From positions 372,408 through 436,407 of the forward strand of contig NZ_WEZQ01000005.1 of assembly GCF_009864005.1 (NCBI RefSeq): a stretch of DNA of 64,000 nt. The letters run 5' to 3'. This document shows, in pieces, positions 9,378 through 17,436 of the stretch. Position 1 is the first letter of the stretch. Each line of letters opens with the position of its first letter. Made by a program: the position numbers and the translations under genes. This DNA is from Furfurilactobacillus milii (GTDB lineage: Bacteria > Bacillota > Bacilli > Lactobacillales > Lactobacillaceae). Below the pieces are notes generated by a model. It was not told the DNA's origin and ran no database searches. It worked only from the letters and a program-made list of their open reading frames with translations.

Positions 9378-10724
9378 TTAGTCTTTCTCCTTATCCACGC
9401 TATTTATTGTAGCCGCCGCTTGACCATCTGCTAAGTGCAACGTAACGGCCTGCTTTTCAGACAGCTGATCAACTGTTTTAACAACTTGACCTTCAGCCGT
9501 CACATAACTATACCCGCGCGTCATAATTTTTAGTGGACTCAATAAATCCAGTTGATTAATCAGAGCATGTAACTGCGTTTTTTTCGTTTTGATCATATTA
9601 ACACTCACACTAAGAAGCTCATGACTTAATGCATCGGTCTGTTGACGACCATTTTTCACACGAGCCGTTAACAAATGCGTACTCAAGCGGGCCCGAACAG
9701 TTGCTACCTGCTGTTGCTTGCCATTCAACAGCTGACGTTGATCATTAACTAACTGATCGGTAAGCTGTGCAACACGCTGCGTATAACCTTCGTACAAACG
9801 CTGTGGCTGCGTGAATACGTAAGATTGGCGAACTTGTTTTAACCGCTGACGATCTAACTGAATTTGGCTAGTCATCGCTTGAAATAACCGACCCTGTAAT
9901 TGCGAAATGGCCAACAATGTTTCTGACAACACAGGTGTAGCTAACTCGGCAGCCGCAGTGGGCGTAGCTGCTCGCACATCCGCTACTAAATCGGCAATTG
10001 TCGTATCCGTTTCATGGCCCACTGACGAGATGACAGGGATTTCGCTAGCTGCAATTGCGCGCGCTACGCGTTCCTCGTTGAATGGCCACAAATCTTCTAT
10101 AGAACCACCACCACGACCAATAATCAGGGTGTCAAATGTGCCAAGTTCATTCACCTGTTGAATGCGGCGGACAATATCATCTGCCGCTGCATCACCCTGA
10201 ACTAGCGCTGGAAACAACACAAGCTGGGCAATGGGATAACGTCTGCGAGTAGTTGTAATGATATCACGAATGACAGCCCCAGATGGACTAGTAATAACCG
10301 CAATACGCTTTGGGTACTTAACCAACGGCCGTTGACGACGCTCGAACAAACCTTCACTGGCTAGCTTACGCTTTAATTGTTCATAAGCTTGGTACAAGGC
10401 ACCGACACCATCTGGTTCCATCCGCTCTACATAAATTTGATAACTACCGGATGGCTCGTACAGCGAAATCCGCCCGGTCACAAGAACTTTCATGCCTTCT
10501 TCAGGTTGAAACTTCACTTTTGCAAAAGCGGATTTAAACATAATTGCATTAATTTTGGCATGGTCATCTTTCAAACTGAAATATTGATGGGCATTCGGTC
10601 GCGGTCGAAAATTGGAAATTTCTCCTGTTAGATACACACGACCAAGGTACGGATCAGCATCAAATTTTCGTTTAAGGTAACGTGTCAACGTTGTAACTGA
10701 TAGATAATCTTCACGGTCTGCCAT
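9378..10724 (-). CDS. xseA: Exodeoxyribonuclease VII large subunit
   Basis: Catalytic subunit of exonuclease VII, used in mismatch and recombination repair. It has 448 residues: an N-terminal OB fold (about 8-105, [24 protein letters not shown]), the nuclease domain with [33 protein letters not shown] and [26 protein letters not shown], and a long coiled-coil region. Length is typical. Its ATG directly abuts the folD stop (TAAATG), indicating translational coupling. Confidence 0.97.
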   Translation of the reverse strand: MADREDYLSVTTLTRYLKRKFDADPYLGRVYLTGEISNFRPRPNAHQYFSLKDDHAKINAIMFKSAFAKVKFQPEEGMKVLVTGRISLYEPSGSYQIYVERMEPDGVGALYQAYEQLKRKLASEGLFERRQRPLVKYPKRIAVITSPSGAVIRDIITTTRRRYPIAQLVLFPALVQGDAAADDIVRRIQQVNELGTFDTLIIGRGGGSIEDLWPFNEERVARAIAASEIPVISSVGHETDTTIADLVADVRAATPTAAAELATPVLSETLLAISQLQGRLFQAMTSQIQLDRQRLKQVRQSYVFTQPQRLYEGYTQRVAQLTDQLVNDQRQLLNGKQQQVATVRARLSTHLLTARVKNGRQQTDALSHELLSVSVNMIKTKKTQLHALINQLDLLSPLKIMTRGYSYVTAEGQVVKTVDQLSEKQAVTLHLADGQAAATINSVDKEKD

Positions 10725-11591
10725 TTAATCCACCACTTGTCCAGTTTGCCATACCGCTAACTGAATCGTTTGTTGCATTAACGTCGCAATCGTCATCGGA
10801 CCAACGCCACCAGGCACAGGTGTCAAATAACCAGCAACGTCCGCAACATCCTTTGCAACATCACCCGTGAGTTGACCACTTTCGTCACGATTCATGCCCA
10901 CATCAATGACGACAGCACCCGGCTTAATCATTTCACGAGTAATTAAATCAGCCTGTCCAACCGCCACAATGACAATATCTGCAGAACGGGTTAGCTCCGC
11001 TAAATCTGTCGTATGCCGATGAGCCAATGTTACCGTCGCATTAGCGTTATTAAGCAACGCTAATAATGGTTTGCCAACTAATCGGCTACGCCCGACCATC
11101 ACGACGCGTTTACCTGGTAGTGAAATCTGATATTGAGAAAGTAGCGTCATGATGCCCTTCGGCGTGCACGCAACAGGAAAGTTCTCACCAACTTGAGCAA
11201 ACAATTGACCCAAGTTTTCGGGGTGCAGACCGTCAACATCTTTGCGTGGATCGATCGCCATCACCACCGCCTCCTCATCAAGATGGCTAGGCAATGGTGA
11301 TTGTACCAAGATCGCATGAATTTGCGGATCCTCATTGTAGCGCTGGACTAGGGCAATGACCTCGGCTTGTGAAGCATCGGCCGGCAAATGCTTCACAACA
11401 GAATTAAACTGCAACTTGGCAGCTTTACGTTCCTTATTTCGAACGTAAATGGCACTGGCAGGATCATCCCCCACCATAATGACAGCTAATCCCGGAATGA
11501 CACCTTTTTGCGTCAACTTCCGTGTTTGCTCAGCAGACTGCGCATTTATTTTTTTAGCGGTCGCACGACCATCAATTTTTATTGCTGTCAT
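10725..11591 (-). CDS. folD: Methylenetetrahydrofolate dehydrogenase/cyclohydrolase
   Basis: Bifunctional enzyme interconverting 5,10-methylene- and 10-formyl-tetrahydrofolate for purine and formyl-Met synthesis. It has 288 residues; characteristic segments are YVRNKERKA with the catalytic Lys, VQSPLPSHL, DPRKDVDGLHPENLG, the Rossmann motif VVMVGRSRLVGKPL and PVPGGVGPMTIATLMQQT. AGGGGC precedes ATG. It is the first gene of the seven-gene repair/isoprenoid operon running down to recN. Confidence 0.97.
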   Translation of the reverse strand: MTAIKIDGRATAKKINAQSAEQTRKLTQKGVIPGLAVIMVGDDPASAIYVRNKERKAAKLQFNSVVKHLPADASQAEVIALVQRYNEDPQIHAILVQSPLPSHLDEEAVVMAIDPRKDVDGLHPENLGQLFAQVGENFPVACTPKGIMTLLSQYQISLPGKRVVMVGRSRLVGKPLLALLNNANATVTLAHRHTTDLAELTRSADIVIVAVGQADLITREMIKPGAVVIDVGMNRDESGQLTGDVAKDVADVAGYLTPVPGGVGPMTIATLMQQTIQLAVWQTGQVVD

Positions 11592-11717
11592 AAAACTGCC
11601 CCTAACTTTTTAAATTCACACTTTTATTCGTTCATACTGAATAATTTTAACACATTCACTGTGTGTTTTAGATACTCATTACATACGCATTTTCATTGAG
11701 AAATTAACGAAGAAGCA

Positions 11718-11766
11718 CAAAAAAGATGCCATTAATTCAGACCACATGGTCCCAATTAATGACATC
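11718..11766 (-). terminator. Terminator after nusB
   Basis: On the - strand a roughly 19-bp stem (GATGTCATTAATTgGGACCA / TGGTCtGAATTAATGGCATC) is followed by TTTTTTG. It ends the efp-Asp23-nusB unit. Confidence 0.9.
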
Positions 11767-11777
11767 GTTATTCAACT

Positions 11778-12209
11778 TTATTCCGCAGAAGAAGCATCTG
11801 CTTTATCAAAAAGCTTTGATAAAACCCCGTTAATGAATCGTCGTGAATTGTCATCAGAAAATTCTTTTGCCAACTCCAAGGCTTCATTAAGAGCGACACG
11901 TGTGGGAACTTCAGCAGAGTACTCCATCTCATACAGACCCAATCTTAAAATAATTAAATCAGGATTGGCCAATCGAGAAATGGACCACTTGTTTGCTAAC
12001 AATGGACTAATCTGTTCATCAAGTTCAGCTTCCTTTTCAGTCACACCATTTACCAATGTGACTAAATACTCAGGCACCACAGTGGGTTGATCTGATTGAC
12101 TAGGAATTAATTGACGATACAGATCTTCCACATTCGCATCTGCATTCATATGTTTTGCAAACAACACTTGAAATGCAATTTTTCTAATCTGATGTCTATT
12201 TAAGCTCAC
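11778..12209 (-). CDS. nusB: Transcription antitermination factor NusB
   Basis: All-helical factor that, with NusE, binds boxA RNA and prevents premature termination in rRNA operons. It has 143 residues starting MSLNRHQIRKIAFQVLFA, with the conserved VALNEALELAKEFSDDNSRRFINGVLSKL close to the C-terminus. The start codon is GTG and shares its first G with the TAG of the preceding Asp23-family gene, so translation is coupled. GGTGA lies about 6 bases upstream. Confidence 0.95.
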   Translation of the reverse strand: MSLNRHQIRKIAFQVLFAKHMNADANVEDLYRQLIPSQSDQPTVVPEYLVTLVNGVTEKEAELDEQISPLLANKWSISRLANPDLIILRLGLYEMEYSAEVPTRVALNEALELAKEFSDDNSRRFINGVLSKLFDKADASSAE

Positions 12210-12676
12210 TACAAGTCACCATCTTTGCTGGTCGTTTGTTCGTCGTCGCCAGCGGCAGCGGCGCGGTCACCAAAAATGTCATCTGGATCAATATCAGAAT
12301 CATTTTTTTCTGGAACGATACCAACAATGTGAACATTAACCTCACCCATTGGCAATTCCGTCATCAAAGTAACTTGTTGCTTGACCTTATCCTGCATTTC
12401 CAAGGCTACCTTAGGCACATTAACACCATAGTCCAGGTAGACAAAGACGTCAGCAGAAATCTCGCCATCGTTAACGCTCAGCTTGACACCCTTGCTGTGT
12501 TCAGTACGGCCAAACAACTCCGAAACATTATTCGCAATCGTACCACGCATCCGGTTAACACCGTCTACTTGGCTAGCCGCAACACCAACGATAATCTCCA
12601 GAACATCCGATGCAATTTCAATGCTACCTAGTGCATCAGCTGGTTGATTTAAGGTAATGTTATTGACTTCAGGCAT
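12209..12676 (-). CDS. Asp23/Gls24 family envelope stress protein (YqhY-like)
   Basis: Member of the alkaline-shock-protein 23 family, placed between efp and nusB like B. subtilis yqhY, which is linked to regulation of fatty acid synthesis. It has 155 residues, with the family core GSIEIASDVLEIIVGVAASQVDGV, VKLSVNDGEISADVFVYLDYGVNVPKVA and VNVHIVGIV, then an acidic C-terminal tail (SDIDPDDIFGD..). I use the ATG of MPEVNN because GGAGG ends 5 bases upstream; an earlier in-frame ATG overlaps that Shine-Dalgarno site. It overlaps nusB by one base. Confidence 0.9.
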   Translation of the reverse strand: MPEVNNITLNQPADALGSIEIASDVLEIIVGVAASQVDGVNRMRGTIANNVSELFGRTEHSKGVKLSVNDGEISADVFVYLDYGVNVPKVALEMQDKVKQQVTLMTELPMGEVNVHIVGIVPEKNDSDIDPDDIFGDRAAAAGDDEQTTSKDGDL

Positions 12677-12694
12677 AATGGCCTCCAATCCAAA

Positions 12695-13255
12695 CTAAGC
12701 TCTTGAAACGTAAGAACCGTCCTGTGTGTTGATGATCAATTTATCATCTGCATTCACGAAGAATGGTACTTGAACAACTAAACCAGTTTCCATTGTTGCT
12801 GGCTTTGAGCCACCAGTAGCAGTATCGCCACGAATGCCGGGTTCAGTTTCTTTAACCGTTAAAGTAACCGTGTTTGGTACTTCAACACCCAAAATTTCGT
12901 TACCAAAAGAGGTTACGCTAACTTCCATGTTTTCCAACAGGTACTTAGCAGCATTTTTCATCTGTTCGTTTGGAATTGAAACTTGGTCATAAGTTTCAGT
13001 GTTCATGAAGACGTAGTTCGAACCATCGTTGTACAAATATTGCATGGTAGCTTGGCTGATTTCAGCCAATTCCATTTTTGCACCGGCACGGAAAGTCTTT
13101 TCTTGAACGGCACCTGTCCGCAAGTTCTTTAACTTTGAACGCACAAAGGCGCCACCCTTACCGGGCTTAACATGCTGAAATTCAACGATCCGCCAAATAG
13201 CGTGATCAACTTCAATCGTCAGACCATTTTTAAAGTCTGCAGTAGAGATTGACAT
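12695..13255 (-). CDS. efp: Elongation factor P
   Basis: Relieves ribosome stalling at polyproline stretches. It has 186 residues: a KOW-like domain with the loop [12 protein letters not shown], whose Lys33 corresponds to the residue that is post-translationally modified in other species, then two OB domains and the C-terminal [22 protein letters not shown] signature region. An AGGAGG site 7 bases before the ATG of [11 protein letters not shown] fixes the start; the longer open frame upstream is spurious. The gene has its own consensus-like promoter and leads the efp-Asp23-nusB unit. Confidence 0.97.
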   Translation of the reverse strand: MSISTADFKNGLTIEVDHAIWRIVEFQHVKPGKGGAFVRSKLKNLRTGAVQEKTFRAGAKMELAEISQATMQYLYNDGSNYVFMNTETYDQVSIPNEQMKNAAKYLLENMEVSVTSFGNEILGVEVPNTVTLTVKETEPGIRGDTATGGSKPATMETGLVVQVPFFVNADDKLIINTQDGSYVSRA

Positions 13256-13329
13256 AATTGTTCCTCCTAAAGGCATATTGGGCACACAAAACGCCCAAAT
13301 ATGACACTTGTTAAAATTCATTCTTGTTC

Positions 13330-13359
13330 AGTATACAGTAACGCATCCCGTCGTTGCAA
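13330..13359 (-). promoter_or_regulatory. Promoter for efp operon
   Basis: On the - strand: TTGCAA, an 18-base spacer and TATACT, ending about 75 bases upstream of the efp start and immediately downstream of pepQ. Confidence 0.75.
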
Positions 13360-13379
13360 TAGTTGGCAATTTTAAACGA

Positions 13380-14453
13380 CTACAAAATCTTTAAGTCCTT
13401 AGAAGAGGTTGTTAACACCTCAGCACCGTTTTCCGTCACCAAAACATCATCTTCCAACCTAACGCCACCAAGGTTTGGCAGATAAATCCCTGGTTCAACA
13501 GTGATTACCTGGTTAGCTTGAATGGCATAAGGAATTCTTGGTCCGTAAACTTGAGGTTCTTCATGAATATTCAAACCAATGCCATGTCCCATGCCGTGAT
13601 TAAACTCGGCGCCATATCCGGCCGCCTTAATCAAATCACGACCTGCAGCATCCAATTGAGCGCCGGTTGCGCCAGGCTTGATTGCATCAATAACTGCCTG
13701 GTTAGCCGTCTTAGTTAGATTATAAATATCCACTAACTCGGGATCTGGTTGCCCCAACGCAAACGTGCGAGTGATGTCAGACGTATAGTCGTCGAAGTAG
13801 AAGCCAAAATCAACAGTAACTAATTCGCCCTTAGCGAGCTTCTTTGTTGTGGCTGACCCATGTGGTTCTGCAGAACGATAGCCGCTGGCCACAATTGTAT
13901 CAAACGAAGGCCCGGTCGAACCATGCGCGCGCATCCAAGCATCCAACTTATTGGCCACTTCAATTTCCGTCATGCCAACGTGAACATTCGGCAACAGCGC
14001 ATCATAACCTTCACATGACAAACGAATCGCACGACGTAACTTAGCAATCTCTTCGGCATCTTTAATTTCTCGTAAATGATCAACCACTGCATGTAGTCCA
14101 ACAAAATCAGCGGCAAGTTGCTCATCTAACATAGACCAAATAACGTATGGTAATGTGTCTTCAAACCCGATCACACTATGATTTTGGTCTGCAGCTAGCT
14201 TAACAACTGTTCCATAATAGTCACGCGTAATCATTAATGTGATTTGTGGATCTAATTCAGCCTTCATTTCGGTTTCATACCGAGCATCGGTAATCATAAA
14301 AGACTGATTGCCAGTAATTAATAAACATCCGTCACCACCAACATTAGCAAAACCTGTTAAATAGTGTAGATTAAACTCATCCGTGACCAAAAAAGCATCT
14401 AAATGTAATTGATCCAAAACACCTTGAACCTTAGCAATCCGTTTTTGTCCCAT
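13380..14453 (-). CDS. pepQ: Xaa-Pro dipeptidase (M24B family)
   Basis: Metallopeptidase that cleaves X-Pro dipeptides or N-terminal X-Pro bonds in the cytoplasm. It has 357 residues: a creatinase-like N-terminal domain (residues 5-120, including TDEFNLHYLTGF) and a pita-bread catalytic domain with metal ligands in VDFGFYFDDYTSDITRTF, the GMGHGIGLNIHEEP His and Glu residues in VEPGIYLP and VRLEDDVLV. Start at MGQKRIAK, 7 bases after GGAG; an ATG six codons upstream lacks a site. Aminopeptidase P is the main alternative. Context next to efp is standard for lactobacilli. Confidence 0.92.
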   Translation of the reverse strand: MGQKRIAKVQGVLDQLHLDAFLVTDEFNLHYLTGFANVGGDGCLLITGNQSFMITDARYETEMKAELDPQITLMITRDYYGTVVKLAADQNHSVIGFEDTLPYVIWSMLDEQLAADFVGLHAVVDHLREIKDAEEIAKLRRAIRLSCEGYDALLPNVHVGMTEIEVANKLDAWMRAHGSTGPSFDTIVASGYRSAEPHGSATTKKLAKGELVTVDFGFYFDDYTSDITRTFALGQPDPELVDIYNLTKTANQAVIDAIKPGATGAQLDAAGRDLIKAAGYGAEFNHGMGHGIGLNIHEEPQVYGPRIPYAIQANQVITVEPGIYLPNLGGVRLEDDVLVTENGAEVLTTSSKDLKIL

Positions 14454-14481
14454 GCTATCGCTCCTCATCACTAATTAAATC

Positions 14482-14523
14482 AAACAAAAAACGGCCACAA
14501 TGCCTTAACATTATGCCCGTTTA
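14482..14523 (-). terminator. Terminator after rpmA
   Basis: Stem AAACGGgCATAATG / CATTgTGgCCGTTT on the - strand, followed by TTTTGTTTG, separates the rplU-prp-rpmA unit from pepQ. Confidence 0.8.
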
Positions 14524-14534
14524 TTGATCGATTG

Positions 14535-14831
14535 TTATTCTGCTGCTTCAGCGGCAGGGTAAACGGACACCTGACGGCGATCCTTACCTTTACGTTCAAA
14601 CTTAACAACACCATCTGTCAAAGCAAACAGTGTGTCATCACCACCACGACCAACATTCATACCTGGCAGAATGTGCGTTCCGCGTTGACGGTAGATGATG
14701 GAACCAGCGTTGATCTTTTGACCGTCGGCACGTTTAGTACCTAAACGACGACCAGCAGAGTCACGACCGTTGGCAGTAGATCCGCCCCCTTTATGGTGAG
14801 CGAAAAATTGTAAGTTCATATCCAATAACAT
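14535..14831 (-). CDS. rpmA: 50S ribosomal protein L27 precursor
   Basis: Large-subunit protein near the peptidyl-transferase centre. It has 98 residues and carries the Firmicutes N-terminal extension [11 protein letters not shown] before [14 protein letters not shown]; the extension is cut after FFA by the protease Prp, encoded 15 bp upstream. GGAGGTG precedes ATG at 7 bases. The C-terminus is slightly Ala/Glu-rich (PAAEAAE). The rplU-prp-rpmA order is the conserved Firmicutes arrangement. Confidence 0.98.
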   Translation of the reverse strand: MLLDMNLQFFAHHKGGGSTANGRDSAGRRLGTKRADGQKINAGSIIYRQRGTHILPGMNVGRGGDDTLFALTDGVVKFERKGKDRRQVSVYPAAEAAE

Positions 14832-14846
14832 GTGGTTACACCTCCA

Positions 14847-15176
14847 TTAGTTAATGTGACCATCACTAATCGTAACGAATTGAGTGTATTTCTGTGCAAC
14901 TTGCGTCATGCCTAAAATAAATGTGGCTAAAATTGTTTCAACTGCTTGATTGCGATCATTGATAACCACTTCCAAGAAGCCACCATTGTCATCATCTGAT
15001 GAAACTGTCGGGTGAACCCCAGCAATTTCATCCAATGCGTTAACAGTGGTAATCGCCAGCACGGAGGCTGCCGCACAAACAATATCTTCACCATAATCAC
15101 CAGCACCTGCATGGCCAGTCATAACAAACCGAACCGGTTGGCGCTTAGCATTTCTCGAAATATCAACTTTAATCAT
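14847..15176 (-). CDS. prp: Ribosomal-processing cysteine protease Prp
   Basis: Removes the N-terminal extension of L27 before or during 50S assembly. It has 109 residues with the catalytic dyad visible as His22 in GHAGAGDYGED and Cys34 in IVCAAASVL, matching the spacing described for the S. aureus enzyme. It is encoded between rplU (27 bp) and rpmA (15 bp), next to its substrate. Formerly annotated as YsxB/DUF464. Confidence 0.96.
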   Translation of the reverse strand: MIKVDISRNAKRQPVRFVMTGHAGAGDYGEDIVCAAASVLAITTVNALDEIAGVHPTVSSDDDNGGFLEVVINDRNQAVETILATFILGMTQVAQKYTQFVTISDGHIN

Positions 15177-15203
15177 AATAGCTTAGCGTGGTTTCGTAGT
15201 TGT

Positions 15204-15545
15204 TTACTTGTCTGCGTCAGCGCTCTTTGATGAAGTTGCGCCGGCAATTTCATCAATCATGACACGCGTATAAGGTTGACGGTGACCTGTCTTAGTGTGT
15301 TGGTTCTTCTTAGGCTTGTACTTGAAAGTAACAACTTTCTTTTCCTTGCCTTGCTTTTCAACAGTTCCAGTAACTGAAGCACCATCAACATATGGTGTTC
15401 CGATCTTAATGGAACGGCTAGCAACTAACACAACTTCGTCAAAGGTAACTTTGTCGCCTTCCTTTGCATCAAGCTTTTCAACAAAGATAGGTGAACCCTT
15501 TTCAACCTTGTATTGCTTACCACCAGTTTTAATAATTGCGTACAC
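15204..15545 (-). CDS. rplU: 50S ribosomal protein L21
   Basis: Large-subunit protein binding 23S rRNA and L20. The product is 113 residues; L21 is usually near 103, the excess being an Ala/Ser/Asp tail after the conserved [11 protein letters not shown] ending. The start is the GTG encoding [22 protein letters not shown] lies 8 bases upstream. A GTG three codons earlier overlaps that Shine-Dalgarno site and is unlikely. It is the first gene of rplU-prp-rpmA and is preceded by a candidate autoregulatory leader. Confidence 0.96.
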   Translation of the reverse strand: MYAIIKTGGKQYKVEKGSPIFVEKLDAKEGDKVTFDEVVLVASRSIKIGTPYVDGASVTGTVEKQGKEKKVVTFKYKPKKNQHTKTGHRQPYTRVMIDEIAGATSSKSADADK

Positions 15546-15665
15546 GTTGTGCACCTCCTTAAAAGTTTCTTAGACTCGCCAAAGATAAGCGTTTCACTGC
15601 CTAAACAGAGAAAACTTAAAACTTATTTTGCGCGGTTGCAGTGTGGGAAGTCCACAAATACAACA
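15546..15665 (-). promoter_or_regulatory. Candidate L21 ribosomal-protein leader
   Basis: Structured 5' UTR between the rplU promoter and its ribosome-binding site. On the - strand it contains the hairpin GTGG-ACTT-CCAC-like (GTGGACTTCCCAC) and, directly after it, CACTGC that can pair with GCAGTG about 45 bases downstream. Firmicutes rplU genes carry an L21 leader in this position; the assignment rests on position and these pairings only. Confidence 0.5.
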
Positions 15666-15670
15666 ATAAG

Positions 15671-15699
15671 AGTTTACCAGAGAAGACCCGGTGCGTCAA
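15671..15699 (-). promoter_or_regulatory. Promoter for rplU-prp-rpmA
   Basis: On the - strand: TTGACG, 17 bases, TAAACT, with transcription expected to begin just before the candidate leader. Confidence 0.75.
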
Positions 15700-15751
15700 A
15701 TGCTTCAAGTCCTTTTTCTGGCAAAACATCTCAGTCGTTTCTAATTGTAAC

Positions 15752-15791
15752 AAAAAACGCAGTGGAAACACACTGGTTTCACACTACGTTA
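15752..15791 (-). terminator. Terminator after the 42-residue peptide gene
   Basis: Stem AACGtAGTGtGAAAC / GTTTCcACTgCGTT on the - strand, followed by TTTTTTG. Confidence 0.8.
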
Positions 15792-15820
15792 AGGAGCTAA
15801 TAGTCGATTTTTCAAACAAA

Positions 15821-15949
15821 CTAATGCTGACGATGATCTGGTTGAGCGGTTGTACGGTTAGTTGACAGATGCGATGCTGACGAACGACCCATCAATTCCC
15901 ACACGCCACTTCCGATCAAAACAATGGATAAAATCAATACGGCAACCAT
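15821..15949 (-). CDS. Small membrane peptide, 42 residues
   Basis: A short gene with GGGAGG 7 bases before ATG and a terminator directly downstream. The product begins MVAVLILSIVLIGSGVWELM, a single hydrophobic segment of about 16 residues, followed by a polar tail (GRSSASHLSTNRTTAQPDHR, then QH). The pattern is that of a single-pass membrane microprotein with its hydrophilic C-terminus. I do not recognise a family. A good ribosome-binding site, codon use like its neighbours and a dedicated terminator argue that it is real. Confidence 0.65.
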   Translation of the reverse strand: MVAVLILSIVLIGSGVWELMGRSSASHLSTNRTTAQPDHRQH

Positions 15950-16073
15950 CTAAAAACCTCCCTTAACTTGATTAAGTAACTGTTTCCAGTTTATCAATCA
16001 CAGATACTCATATTCAATTTTTAAGCCTTCTTAAGAGATTTATGTCATCTTTTACCAAATCGTTAATAAACGG

Positions 16074-16583
16074 TTACTCCTGTGTACCGATTTTATAGAG
16101 TTCTGTGTCCGCGTTGGTGTCTTTTCGCATCTGTGTTTCAATCTTGCTACGTTGTTGAACTGAGTTACCGATTGAAAATGAGGCTAAGTCGAACACAATA
16201 CGGAAATTAGCATGAAATTGAGATGCAACCTCATCGTCAAAATTGTATTGCTTGCTAACCGCTGCTTTGACAATGCCCTTCACACCTGTTGCACCATCCC
16301 CTAGGGCAGCCCCTAATTGGTTTTTCTGTGCTTCACTAAGTCCAGGACGCAACTCCTGATTCAGCTTGTCAGCAGCCTTATACACAGTATTAGCGCTTTT
16401 GTCATCATCATACCGAAATTTTTGTAGCGCCGTTACCAATGTTTTGATATCGTCATTTTCCGATTGAACCCGTTCGTACTTTTTCTCCGAAACCTGAACG
16501 CCTGCATAACTTTTCTGACCACAAGCCGCTAGTGTAATCAATAACCCCAAAACGGCAAATGTTGCCACAATCTTCTTCCACAT
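16074..16583 (-). CDS. Putative lipoprotein
   Basis: A 169-residue secreted protein with a lipoprotein signal: MWKKIVATFAVLGLLITLAAC, with lipobox LAAC and Cys21 as the lipidation site. The mature part is helical and charged with no recognised domain (AGVQVSEKKYERVQSEN..). Start at MWKKIV, 7 bases after GAGGAG; the longer frame from an upstream TTG overlaps that site. It is monocistronic between the small membrane peptide and the tRNA-Arg. Function unknown. Confidence 0.75.
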   Translation of the reverse strand: MWKKIVATFAVLGLLITLAACGQKSYAGVQVSEKKYERVQSENDDIKTLVTALQKFRYDDDKSANTVYKAADKLNQELRPGLSEAQKNQLGAALGDGATGVKGIVKAAVSKQYNFDDEVASQFHANFRIVFDLASFSIGNSVQQRSKIETQMRKDTNADTELYKIGTQE

Positions 16584-16760
16584 GTGAACACTCCTCAATA
16601 AGCGAACTTCAAACTAGACTCATTGTACCAAAAAAGACGCCTTGACCGGAACTCAGCAACTTATTTTTAAAGTTCCTTTAGGGCTCAAAATAGAAATTAA
16701 GAAAAATGCTGACCTATGTCCCAGAAATTAAAAACAATTGTTTTCTTGAATACGAGGCCA

Positions 16761-16792
16761 AAATAAAAAAGAATTGCTGTTGAGAGCAATCC
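16761..16792 (-). terminator. Terminator downstream of tRNA-Arg
   Basis: GGATTGCT-ctcaac-AGCAATTC followed by TTTTTTATTTT on the - strand, about 100 bases after the tRNA 3' end. Confidence 0.75.
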
Positions 16793-16895
16793 CTGTTTGT
16801 ACTATAGCCAAATTTAGTAGCTTATTTTAAAACGAAAAAGCATACTTATACCATTCGCCGCTTATCAGTTGGTAATAAAACCGATGATACAAAAA

Positions 16896-16969
16896 TGCAA
16901 CAGGTGGGGTTCGAACCCACGACCCTCGGTTTAGAAGACCGATGCTCTATCCAACTGAGCTACTGTTGC
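16896..16969 (-). tRNA. tRNA-Arg (anticodon UCU)
   Basis: A 74-base cloverleaf on the - strand. The acceptor arm GCAACAG pairs with CTGTTGC with discriminator A, the anticodon stem-loop is TCGGT-CTTCTAA-ACCGA with anticodon TCT, and the T arm is GTGGGTTCGAACCCCAC. CCA is not encoded. It reads AGA/AGG codons and has its own promoter and terminator. No direct repeat of its 3' end was seen, so there is no sign of an integrated element. Confidence 0.97.
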
Positions 16970-16985
16970 GAAACTTAACCTTATT

Positions 16986-17014
16986 AGTATAAAAAACGGA
17001 ATCGACAGTGTCAA
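16986..17014 (-). promoter_or_regulatory. Promoter for tRNA-Arg
   Basis: TTGACA, a 17-base spacer and TATACT on the - strand, with the tRNA 5' end 17 bases downstream: a near-consensus housekeeping promoter. Confidence 0.88.
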
Positions 17015-17346
17015 TTTAAGTTTAAAAGATTATTCAATATAATTGCCAAGCAACAAGTTGGTATTGAACAAATTGTCTAAGCAATTAAAACCAAATTTAG
17101 TCATGTATAGTGCTGATACAAAAATAAAGACGATCACCGAAGTGACCGCCTGGAATGATCCCAAACGGATAAGTTCGGGACTAGAACAGTGTATCACAGT
17201 TAAAACCGCAAAGAAAAGGACAAAATTCTTTTTTATATCTAGATTTCTTGAACTACACGTGCCGGCCACGAAATATAAGCTAAAAGATTACTATACTGCA
17301 CAAATGTATTCGCTTGCAAGAATGTGTAATATAGTCCCTTTATCTG
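17015..17346. other. AT-rich intergenic region, no credible gene
   Basis: The 330 bases between the divergent tRNA-Arg and TetR promoters contain open frames on both strands (110 and 79 codons), but neither has a Shine-Dalgarno site or a protein-like composition. No repeats or hairpins stand out. It may be a decayed gene. Confidence 0.4.
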
Positions 17347-17376
17347 TTGACGAAGCGCTTTCATTTCTTATATAAT
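17347..17376 (+). promoter_or_regulatory. Promoter for the TetR-family gene
   Basis: TTGACG, an 18-base spacer and TATAAT, about 60 bases before the start codon. Confidence 0.8.
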
Positions 17377-17436
17377 AGGCTTTGTAAACATTTATCAGAG
17401 TGCTGTCTAATAAATTGAGCAACTTGGGGGTGCATC

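Noticed and set aside
16896-16969. tRNA-Arg as an integration (att) site
   Set aside because: No integrase gene, no direct repeat of the tRNA 3' end and ordinary housekeeping genes on both sides.
17030-17269. 79-codon open frame on - in the same region
   Set aside because: No ribosome-binding site, overlaps the previous frame, and the hydrophobic stretch is explained by AT-rich sequence.
17043-17375. 110-codon open frame on + between tRNA-Arg and the TetR gene
   Set aside because: Starts with TTG, has no Shine-Dalgarno, overlaps the tRNA promoter side and the TetR promoter, and its composition is not protein-like; probably chance in AT-rich DNA.
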